Shown: positions 1-5,186 of the stretch, piece by piece | Numbering within the stretch: position 1 is the stretch's first letter | Layout: each line of letters begins with the position of its first letter | DNA from: JBAUHN01 sp049680295 | Lineage (GTDB): Bacteria > Pseudomonadota > Alphaproteobacteria > Rhodobacterales > Rhodobacteraceae | Length of the DNA: 6,781 nucleotides | Direction of reading: 5' to 3' | NCBI GenBank assembly: GCA_049680295.1 | Contig: JBAUHN010000491.1 | Span: 1 to 6,781 of the forward strand | Translations under genes and position numbers: made by a program | The notes under the pieces: generated by a model | Told to the model about the DNA's origin: nothing | Database searches by the model: none | What the model saw: only the letters and a program-made list of their open reading frames with translations

Positions 1-2
1 CG

Positions 3-416
3 GAATACGACGAGGTCGTGCGCAGCCCCAGCACCCAGATCAGGATCCCGTCGGTGGTTGTCCTGAAAGATTATGTCAAACCCCAAAAGCGCGTGGCCTT
101 CACGCGCTTTAATTTATTTCTGCGCGACGAATTCAAATGTCAGTATTGCGGTGCCAAGGGCGACCTGACGTTCGATCACGTGGTCCCGCGCGCATCGGGC
201 GGTGTGACCAGCTGGCAAAACGTTGTTGCCGCCTGCAGCCCTTGCAACTTGCGCAAAGGCGCAAAACCCTTGCACCGCACCGGCCTGAACCTGCGCAAAC
301 CCCCGCGCCAACCAGGCGCCGAAGAGCTGCGCAACATGGGCCGCAAATTCCCACCGGGCCACCTGCACGAAAGCTGGATGGACTTTTTATACTGGGATGC
401 GGAGTTGCAAGCCTAA
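3..416 (+). CDS. HNH endonuclease, 5' end cut by the window edge
   Basis: This is the C-terminal part of an HNH-family endonuclease. The reading frame is open to the first base (Glu-Tyr-Asp-Glu-Val-Val precedes the GTG at 18), so that GTG is internal and the true start lies upstream. Seen: a zinc-binding CQYC pair (codons from about 138), then LTFDHVVPRASGG with the Asp-His pair, WQNVV with the central Asn, and ACSPCNLRKG with the second CxxC and final Asn. That is a complete Cys4-HNH beta-beta-alpha-metal nuclease core. The tail after the core (RKFPPGHLHESWMDFLYW) is rich in aromatic residues. Free-standing HNH proteins of this kind are common single-copy chromosomal genes in alphaproteobacteria, and their cellular substrate is generally unknown. 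No phage or restriction partner is visible. The family call is firm; the biological role is not known. Confidence 0.9.
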   Translation, partial: EYDEVVRSPSTQIRIPSVVVLKDYVKPQKRVAFTRFNLFLRDEFKCQYCGAKGDLTFDHVVPRASGGVTSWQNVVAACSPCNLRKGAKPLHRTGLNLRKPPRQPGAEELRNMGRKFPPGHLHESWMDFLYWDAELQA

Positions 417-546
417 TTGGATTTTGGCCGGTGACTGGCAAGAGAATGCAAACTGTTGCCTGGTTACCAATCGTCCCGACGGTTCTCCGTAAAAAGATCA
501 CTTTCGCGGGACTTAGCTGCCGTACGCTCGTAGTCAAATACTGAGT

Positions 547-846
547 CTAGGGTGCCATATCGACCAAGACGTCGTTTGTCGAAATCTCGGGGGAAGACGC
601 AAAAAATTGTCCAAATTTTTGCATCGTTTCCCGAAATTTAGGGCTGGTGCTCAGTTTTTTGTAGGACTCCGCGTTCCGCCAAGTGGCTAGCACAGTTACG
701 ATGTTGGTTTCGCTGTCGAAAATCATTCGCGCACCAAGCCAATCTTTCTCTCGCCTGACTACATCAGGATTGGATTCACGAAAAAGCTCTGCGCACTGAC
801 CACTTGTCCCAGTACGAAGTTTCACTCTGGTCATCACGACATACAT
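547..846 (-). CDS. ABM-domain (antibiotic biosynthesis monooxygenase-like) protein
   Basis: A 99-residue protein with the pattern of the dimeric alpha/beta-barrel ABM superfamily: an N-terminal strand (MYVVMTRVKLRTG), a helix (residues about 15-33), a middle strand pair (WLGARMIFDSETNIVTVLATW) and a long helix (SYKKLSTSPKFRETMQKFGQFF). Family members include small cofactor-free monooxygenases, haem-degrading enzymes and stress proteins. The substrate cannot be read from sequence, and the name does not imply antibiotic synthesis. The ATG at 846 is supported by a purine-rich AGGGGGA on the minus strand just upstream. The gene is convergent with the HNH gene (130 bases apart) and is followed upstream by the same-strand xth gene 122 bases away, so it may be a single-gene unit. 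It sits in a markedly AT-richer patch than its neighbours, which hints at a different origin. The fold call is moderately confident. Confidence 0.75.
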   Translation of the reverse strand: MYVVMTRVKLRTGTSGQCAELFRESNPDVVRREKDWLGARMIFDSETNIVTVLATWRNAESYKKLSTSPKFRETMQKFGQFFASSPEISTNDVLVDMAP

Positions 847-968
847 TGAACATCCCCCTAGTATCGCTCACGCATCAGTTAACAACAAATACCCAAAGTT
901 TGTGATAGTCAAAGTGGGCTCGAAGCGGTCATCCGCTGAACATCAAGAATGCAATCTAGCGCTGCTCC

Positions 969-1751
969 TTAAGCCGCCAGTTCAATCCACACAGGCACAT
1001 GGTCCGACGGCTTTTCGCGCGCGCGGATGTCCTTGTCGATGCCGCAATCGGTCAGCATGTCGGCCACGTAGGGGCACAGCAGCAAATGGTCGATGCGGAT
1101 GCCGTTGTTGCGGTTCCAGGCACCGGCCTGATAATCCCAGAAACTGTAGTGATCAGGGCCTTGAGTGCGGGCGCGGAACGCGTCTGTCAGACCCAGGGCG
1201 ACGATGCGCCTGTAAGCGGCACGGCTTTCGGGGCGAAACAATGCGTCTTCGCGCCAGCTGTCGGGTTTGGCGGCGTCCTCGGCCTGCGGGATGATGTTGT
1301 AATCACCCGCCATCAGGAACGGTGTCTCAGCGGCCAGCAGGTCGCGGGCACGGTGTTGCAGTCGCTGCATCCATGCCAGTTTATAGTCGTACTTTGGTCC
1401 TGGCGTCGGGTTTCCATTTGGCAAATACAGCCCACATAGTCGCACCGCATGGGCATCGCCCATGACCGTGGCCTCGATCCAGCGGGCCTGTTCATCTGTG
1501 TCATCACCGGGCAGACCGCGGGTCACATCCTCAAGCGGCAGTTTGGACAGGATCGCCACACCATTAAACGATTTCTGACCGTGGGTTTCGACGTTATAGC
1601 CGCGATCCTCGAACAGCTCCCGTGGAAAGACATCATCCTGGGATTTGATTTCCTGCAATAGCACCACATCGGGTTGTGCCTCGTCCAGCCATTGCGGCAG
1701 GGCCTGCGCCCGCGCCTTGATCCCGTTGATATTGAAAGTCGCGATTTTCAT
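969..1751 (-). CDS. xth: Exodeoxyribonuclease III (Xth family AP endonuclease)
   Basis: A 260-residue Mg-dependent nuclease of the endonuclease/exonuclease/phosphatase fold. The family cuts DNA 5' to abasic sites and removes 3' blocking groups in base excision repair, in the cytoplasm. Motifs in order: MKIATFNINGIKAR (metal and phosphate-binding Asn7), LLQEIKSQD (metal-binding Glu34), SFNGVAILSK, LYLPNGNP (Tyr109), AGDYNIIP (Asp150 and Asn152; the usual GDFN has Tyr here), NNGIRIDHLL (Asp221), and KPSDHVPVW (His251 of the Asp-His catalytic pair). Length is normal for the family (about 255-270) and every catalytic position is present. The ATG at 1751 follows GGAG with 8-base spacing on the minus strand. 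Its 5' side faces the 359-base region with DnaA boxes, which also serves the divergent repeat-protein gene. Xth is firm; whether it is the only AP endonuclease of the cell cannot be told. Confidence 0.96.
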   Translation of the reverse strand: MKIATFNINGIKARAQALPQWLDEAQPDVVLLQEIKSQDDVFPRELFEDRGYNVETHGQKSFNGVAILSKLPLEDVTRGLPGDDTDEQARWIEATVMGDAHAVRLCGLYLPNGNPTPGPKYDYKLAWMQRLQHRARDLLAAETPFLMAGDYNIIPQAEDAAKPDSWREDALFRPESRAAYRRIVALGLTDAFRARTQGPDHYSFWDYQAGAWNRNNGIRIDHLLLCPYVADMLTDCGIDKDIRAREKPSDHVPVWIELAA

Positions 1752-1824
1752 GGGCTGGCTCCGCTGGATTGGTGCCCATAGCTATCGCGCAGATGGCAAG
1801 CGAGGGCAAGAGCGGGTGCGTTTC

Positions 1825-1909
1825 GATTCGGTTTGACCCGGCACAAGGGCGGCAAAGGCAAAGGATTCGTTTTCGAGGCGGGCAAGAGATGAAAAATCAC
1901 AGCAGATTC
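1825..1909. promoter_or_regulatory. Cluster of three GANTC (CcrM-type methylation) sites
   Basis: GATTC occurs at 1825-1829, 1864-1868 and 1905-1909, about 40 bases apart. GANTC is the target of the cell-cycle-regulated methyltransferase CcrM in alphaproteobacteria, where clusters in promoters can link transcription to passage of the replication fork. That these sites regulate anything is inference. They lie upstream of the two DnaA boxes and on the xth side of the intergenic region. Confidence 0.4.
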
Positions 1910-1925
1910 AGGCCGTTAAACACCG

Positions 1926-1934
1926 TGTGGATAA
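1926..1934 (-). promoter_or_regulatory. DnaA box, copy 1 (TTATCCACA on the minus strand)
   Basis: The plus strand reads TGTGGATAA, the exact complement of the consensus high-affinity DnaA box TTATCCACA. The match with copy 2 extends by two bases upstream (CGTGTGGATAA, 1924-1934). A run of eight T follows at 1936-1943. It lies 175 bases upstream of the xth start codon. Binding by DnaA is inferred from the match only. Confidence 0.55.
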
Positions 1935-2001
1935 GTTTTTTTTCGCGGAAGTCAATGCAAGATGTTCGATTTGATCTGAGCGAATTACAGCACGACATTC
2001 G

Positions 2002-2010
2002 TGTGGATAA
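2002..2010 (-). promoter_or_regulatory. DnaA box, copy 2 (TTATCCACA on the minus strand)
   Basis: A second exact TGTGGATAA in the same orientation, 76 bases from copy 1 and 100 bases before the start codon of the repeat-protein gene. The position suits DnaA control of that gene or a DnaA-titrating site. No dnaA, dnaN, parAB or hemE gene is in view that would mark a chromosomal origin. Confidence 0.55.
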
Positions 2011-2110
2011 CTCCGCGTCGCAACACCCTTAAGCTGAAAAATATCTTGCGAATGCATCTTTAGCGGGCAAGCGTTAGGGACCGATCACTCAACTCAAAAG
2101 GAACTTTCCC

Positions 2111-2449
2111 ATGACAAATCTTGCACATGTCTACACTGCCGTAACAGCTGACACAATTTCGGCCGACTGCGACCTGATGGCGGGTGAAGGCGTTGAAATG
2201 TTCACCTCTGGTTCTGCACCTGGCGCAAGCGATGCGGTGATGGGCGACGCCACTGCCTTGTTCACATCAGGATCCGCCCCTGAGCTGACCGCCGATGCCA
2301 CCACAGGCGATGCCACAGCCCTGTTCACATCGGGCTCCGCGCCTTCCAGTGTTGGCGATGGTGTGCATTTGTTCACCTCCGGATCGGCCCCCAGCCAAAC
2401 GGCGGCAATTTCGGGTGATGCAACAGAAATGTTCACCTCCGGCTCCTGA
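2111..2449 (+). CDS. Small acidic repeat protein with five FTSGS(AP) units, function unknown
   Basis: I do not recognise a characterised function. The 112-residue protein has a 24-residue N-terminal segment followed by five units of the form G-(D/E)-x-x-x-(M/L)-FTSGSAP at residues 25-37, 45-57, 66-78, 82-94 and 102-112. The last unit stops at FTSGS. Spacers of 3 to 8 residues (GASDAVM, ELTADATT, SSV, SQTAAIS) vary. There is no Lys, Arg or Trp, one Cys (residue 20), one Tyr (residue 8) and 13 Asp/Glu, so it is very acidic. No hydrophobic signal peptide or membrane segment is visible. The start ATG follows AAAGGAA at 2097-2103 with good spacing. A 353-residue unknown protein follows 45 bases later with its own ribosome site, suggesting one transcript. 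It could be a multi-core precursor peptide, a multivalent ligand or a structural repeat; all three are inference. That it is a real gene is well supported by the codon-level conservation of the motif. Confidence 0.85.
   Translation: MTNLAHVYTAVTADTISADCDLMAGEGVEMFTSGSAPGASDAVMGDATALFTSGSAPELTADATTGDATALFTSGSAPSSVGDGVHLFTSGSAPSQTAAISGDATEMFTSGS
2183..2446 (+). repeat. Five in-frame imperfect repeats encoding G-D-x-x-x-(M/L)-FTSGS(AP)
   Basis: Units lie at 2183-2221, 2243-2281, 2306-2344, 2354-2392 and 2414-2446. The protein motif is nearly invariant while the DNA is not: the first Ser codon of FTSGS is TCT, TCA, TCG, TCC and TCC in the five units, and the Gly codon is GGT, GGA, GGC, GGA and GGC. 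The unit starts are 63, 63, 48 and 60 bases apart in order (21, 16 and 20 codons included), always in frame. This is a coding repeat, not a CRISPR array or a satellite. Confidence 0.9.
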
Positions 2450-2494
2450 ACCTGACCACTGCGCGGCACACCAAACCAAAGGGATATTGATCTT

Positions 2495-3556
2495 ATGTCT
2501 AATGTTGTTTTGCTTAACGTGCCGCGCCGGCAAACTGTCTCGGATCGTGCGGCGAAGCTGACCAACGGCTTCGCCAGCACGCGCCGGACACCTCAGGATG
2601 TCTATTGGCTTAAGGAAAATGCTGAGCTTTTAAACATACTTGAATGCACCGGGACTGGAATTGACAGTGATGCCCTGCGCCCGTTTGAGGCGTTCTATGA
2701 CACCATCGAAGACCGGCTTTCGTTTTTCCCTCAGTACTACCGGTTCTTGCTGTCGATGACCCTTGATCTTGAGGATCTGGGCCTGCCCGGACAACGGGGC
2801 GAGGCCCTGTGTCATCACATTGCGCGTGACGGCCTGGACGCCGCAGAACTTTCTGATCTGCAACGCGCCGAGGCACAGCGGCTACTGGCGCGCCGTGGGG
2901 TGGAACCGCGCGGTCCGGACACTGGGCTGACCGACAGATTGCATGACTTCATCAGCCAGCCCGTCACCTTTGCCATTCCGAACAAAAAGGCAGCCTATGA
3001 GCTGACCCATATTGTGTTTTATCTGTCCGAATATGGTCGGCGTGATCCGCAGATCTCGGCCGAGGTTGTGACCAGCCTGGAATATGCCGGTTTGTCGGCC
3101 TATCTGGACCAGAATGCCGACCTGCTTGCCGAGATTTGTGTCGCTTTGCGGTATTCCGGTCATACCCCAAGCGCGATCTGGGAAGACTGGGTTATGCAGA
3201 CCCTGTCGCAATTCCAGATTTCGAACATGCCAGACGCGCCGTTGATGGACGGGTATCATACCTATTTCGTGTCAAGCTGGCTTGCCGCTATGACCGATCA
3301 GACGCCCTTTCCCTGTCAGGTGCCCGAAGGGCAGATTTCGGTCCCGCATCCACTGGTTGAGACCAGCGCCCTGCGCGGCATGTCGGCCTGTCTGTTTGAG
3401 ATGGGGGGCAACCGCAGCGCCGACTGGGGTGTGATGCGCAGCGAGGTTGTGGATGCGATGCACCCACACACCTATGACATTCTGGAAGATGCCGAGCGGT
3501 CAAGCGACCGGTTCGCAGAATTCTTTGCACAGTTTTCGCGTGCCAGGGCCGGATGA
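2495..3556 (+). CDS. Uncharacterised 353-residue protein paired with the FTSGS repeat gene
   Basis: I cannot name a function. The protein looks cytoplasmic and mostly alpha-helical: there is no signal peptide or membrane segment, and there are regular amphipathic stretches. Notable patches are CTGTGID (51-57), FFPQYYRFLLSMTLDLEDLG (77-96), RGEALCHHIARDG (101-113), YELTHIVFYLSEYGRRDP (168-185), ICVALRYSGH (214-223), DGYHTYFVSSWLAAM (252-266) and SACLFEMGGNRSADW (297-311). The ELTH patch and the scattered His and Cys residues could form a metal or active site; that is inference. The ELTH-YLSEYG string reminds me of a motif in uncharacterised actinobacterial proteins, but I cannot confirm homology. 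The ATG at 2495 has AAAGGGA upstream (about 2478-2484). It lies 45 bases after the repeat-protein gene with no terminator seen between, so co-expression is likely. It ends 8 bases before the stop of the convergent erpA gene. It may be a processing enzyme or binding partner of the small protein. Confidence 0.85.
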   Translation: MSNVVLLNVPRRQTVSDRAAKLTNGFASTRRTPQDVYWLKENAELLNILECTGTGIDSDALRPFEAFYDTIEDRLSFFPQYYRFLLSMTLDLEDLGLPGQRGEALCHHIARDGLDAAELSDLQRAEAQRLLARRGVEPRGPDTGLTDRLHDFISQPVTFAIPNKKAAYELTHIVFYLSEYGRRDPQISAEVVTSLEYAGLSAYLDQNADLLAEICVALRYSGHTPSAIWEDWVMQTLSQFQISNMPDAPLMDGYHTYFVSSWLAAMTDQTPFPCQVPEGQISVPHPLVETSALRGMSACLFEMGGNRSADWGVMRSEVVDAMHPHTYDILEDAERSSDRFAEFFAQFSRARAG

Positions 3557-3564
3557 CCCTCTGG

Positions 3565-3888
3565 CTACATTGAAAAGGACGTCCCGCAGCCGCAGGCACT
3601 GGTCGCATTGGGGTTCTCGATCACAAACCGCGCGCCGATCAGTTCCTCGGTGAAATCTATCACCGCGTTTTGCAAGAACGGCAGCGACACCGCATCGACC
3701 ACGACTTTTTGACCGGACCCTTCCAGCACCAGATCATCGTCGCGGGGGGCGTCCAAAGCGATGTCATACTGAAACCCCGAACATCCGCCGCCCTCTACGG
3801 CCACGCGCAACGCCTGTCCTTGGGTGGCAGCACCGATCTCGGCCAGGCGCTCAAACGCGCGCGGCGTTACTTTGGGGGGCAGTTGCAT
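3565..3888 (-). CDS. erpA: Iron-sulfur cluster insertion protein ErpA (A-type carrier, HesB/IscA family)
   Basis: An A-type carrier that accepts an Fe-S cluster from the assembly scaffold and delivers it to apo-proteins in the cytoplasm. The three cluster-ligand cysteines are present in the family pattern: GGGCSGFQY in the first half and SACGCGTSFSM at the extreme C-terminus. ELIGARFVIENPNA is the typical segment just before the CGCG motif. I place the start at the ATG at 3888 (107 residues, beginning MQLPPKVTPRAFERL), because GGAG lies 7 bases upstream on the minus strand and this is the usual family length. An upstream in-frame ATG at 3918 would add ten residues (MKTAQVRSTE) but has no clear ribosome site. 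The gene is convergent with the 353-residue unknown (8-base gap) and divergent from the dgt-like gene, so it is probably transcribed alone. ErpA rather than IscA or SufA is favoured by the sequence style and the absence of isc or suf neighbours. Confidence 0.9.
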   Translation of the reverse strand: MQLPPKVTPRAFERLAEIGAATQGQALRVAVEGGGCSGFQYDIALDAPRDDDLVLEGSGQKVVVDAVSLPFLQNAVIDFTEELIGARFVIENPNATSACGCGTSFSM

Positions 3889-3895
3889 TTCGGTG

Positions 3896-3899
3896 CTCC
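3896..3899 (-). promoter_or_regulatory. Ribosome binding site that decides the erpA start
   Basis: On the minus strand the sequence reads CGGAGCACCGAA directly before the ATG at 3888, giving GGAG with 7-base spacing. The alternative ATG at 3918 is preceded by GACGTGTCGCACA, with no purine-rich site. Confidence 0.6.
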
Positions 3900-3973
3900 G
3901 GACTTGGGCGGTTTTCATTGTGCGACACGTCTAATATAGAAACCCAAAGCACAGGCCACAAGGACCAGCCATT

Positions 3974-5119
3974 ATGAAGGCGCCCTATGCTTCTGATCCC
4001 AGTTCCGCGCGGGGACGGCGCGTCTGGGAAGAAGAAAGCACGTTTCGGTCATGTTACCAGCGTGACCGTGACCGGATCATCCATGCATCTGCCTTTCGGC
4101 GGCTGAAACACAAGACCCAGGTGTTCGTTGAACACGAGGGCGATTATTATCGCACCCGGCTGACCCATTCGATCGAGGTGGCGCAGGTGGCGCGCACGAT
4201 CGCCGGGGCCTTGGGCCTGAACGGTGAACTGACCGAGGCCGTGGCGCTGGCGCATGATCTGGGCCATACGCCCTTTGGTCACACTGGCGAGGACGCGCTG
4301 CATATCCTGATGGCCCCTTACGGCGGTTTTGACCATAACGCGCAGGCCATCAAGATTGTGACCTCGCTTGAACGGCACTATGCGGATTTTGACGGGCTGA
4401 ACCTGACGTGGGACACGCTGGAAGGGCTGGCCAAGCATAATGGTCCGGTCACGGGTGATCTGCCCTATGCGCTGGCTGAATACGACCAACTGCATGATCT
4501 GGAATTGCACACCCATGCCAGCGCCGAGGCGCAGGTGGCGGCCTTGTCCGACGACATTGCCTATAACAACCACGATCTGCACGACGGGTTGCGCGCCGGG
4601 CTGTTTAGCGAAAGCGACATCGCAGCCTTGCCAATCATCGGTGCCGCATACGATGCAGTGGACCGCAAATACCCCGACACCGATCCCTACAGACGCCGCC
4701 ATGAGGCGTTGCGCCGGGTGTTTGGCGTCATGGTCAGCGATGTCATCACCGCGTCACAAGACGTATTGGCGCAATCGGGTGCGGAATCAGTTAGCGATAT
4801 CAGAACTCTGGGTCGGCCCGTCGTGCGGTTTTCCGACGGGATGTGGGAAAATATTCGTCAAATACGGGCATTTCTTTTTGAGCGTATGTACCGCGCGCCT
4901 TCGGTGATGGCGAAACGCGATGATGTCACCAAGGTCGTCAACGATCTTTTCCCAATGTTTATGCGCGATCCATCGCTTTTGCCGCCGCGCTGGCAGCAAG
5001 AAGTTTTGGCCGCCTCAGACAATGAAACAGCAATTGCCCGGATGGTGTGTGACTATATCGCGGGCATGACGGATCGGTTTGCCTTGCAAGAACACGACCG
5101 CCTTTCCCGTGAGGGTTGA
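3974..5119 (+). CDS. dgt: Deoxyguanosinetriphosphate triphosphohydrolase-like protein (HD domain)
   Basis: A 381-residue HD-superfamily dNTP triphosphohydrolase, which releases tripolyphosphate from dNTPs and so trims the dNTP pool. Seen: the N-terminal RDRDRIIHASAFRRLKHKTQVF signature (residues 30-51 region), the first metal His in RLTHSIEVAQVART (His65), the HD pair in ALAHDLGHTPFGHTGEDAL (His94, Asp95), GGFDHNAQA (substrate-pocket region) and ALSDDIAYNNHDLHDGLRAG, with the fourth metal ligand Asp193. The length fits the shorter 'dGTPase-like' class common in alphaproteobacteria rather than the roughly 500-residue E. coli Dgt, so real substrate preference (dGTP or any dNTP, perhaps allosterically activated) is open. 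The start ATG has AAGGA at 3960-3964. The 85 bases between it and the erpA start hold the divergent promoters; the AT-rich TCTAATATAG at 3930-3939 is a candidate -10 area on either strand. The SDR-like gene and argS follow on the same strand. Confidence 0.95.
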   Translation: MKAPYASDPSSARGRRVWEEESTFRSCYQRDRDRIIHASAFRRLKHKTQVFVEHEGDYYRTRLTHSIEVAQVARTIAGALGLNGELTEAVALAHDLGHTPFGHTGEDALHILMAPYGGFDHNAQAIKIVTSLERHYADFDGLNLTWDTLEGLAKHNGPVTGDLPYALAEYDQLHDLELHTHASAEAQVAALSDDIAYNNHDLHDGLRAGLFSESDIAALPIIGAAYDAVDRKYPDTDPYRRRHEALRRVFGVMVSDVITASQDVLAQSGAESVSDIRTLGRPVVRFSDGMWENIRQIRAFLFERMYRAPSVMAKRDDVTKVVNDLFPMFMRDPSLLPPRWQQEVLAASDNETAIARMVCDYIAGMTDRFALQEHDRLSREG

Positions 5120-5186
5120 GCCTGCTTTCAAAGGGTCAAACTGCGTGCTACCGACTTGGTGAGGCCTGTGTTGATTGCTGAGTGAT

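Larger units (their letters stand above)
1752..2110. other. Gene-free divergent intergenic region between xth and the repeat-protein gene
   Basis: This 359-base stretch separates two divergent genes. I find no convincing gene in it: the open frame 1769-2032 starts with TTG, has no good ribosome site and has no protein-like pattern. What it does hold is three GATTC (GANTC) sites at 1825, 1864 and 1905, two exact TGTGGATAA sequences (DnaA box on the opposite strand) at 1926 and 2002, a run of eight T at 1936-1943, and an AT-richer core around 1890-2060. It must carry the promoters of both xth and the repeat-protein gene, but I could not identify convincing -35/-10 pairs. Confidence 0.7.

Noticed and set aside
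479..495. ACGG-TTCT-CCGT followed by AAAAA as a terminator for the ABM or HNH gene
   Set aside because: A four-base-pair stem is too weak, and the A run is on the wrong side for the plus-strand HNH gene and distant from the ABM stop.
137..544. 135-residue plus-strand open frame overlapping the HNH gene
   Set aside because: It is a different frame of the HNH coding region, Arg/Cys/Pro-rich with no family pattern; the HNH motifs lie in the other frame.
924..937. AGCGG-TCAT-CCGCT hairpin downstream of xth as a terminator
   Set aside because: The stem is only five base pairs and there is no T run after it on either strand, so an intrinsic terminator is not supported.
1964..1978. Possible alphaproteobacterial LexA box (GTTC-N7-GTTC) upstream of xth
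   Set aside because: Only the first half-site matches; the second reads TCTG, so SOS control is not supported.
1769..2032. 87-residue open frame in the xth upstream region
   Set aside because: It starts with TTG, has no good ribosome site and no protein-like composition, and it covers the DnaA boxes and GANTC sites.
2183..2446. Regularly spaced repeats as a CRISPR array
   Set aside because: The units are in-frame, imperfect at DNA level, conserved at protein level, and spacers are 9-24 bases; no cas genes are near.
4049..4702. 217-residue minus-strand open frame inside the dgt-like gene
   Set aside because: Antisense shadow of a clearly coding HD-domain gene; long antisense frames are expected in GC-rich codon-biased genes.
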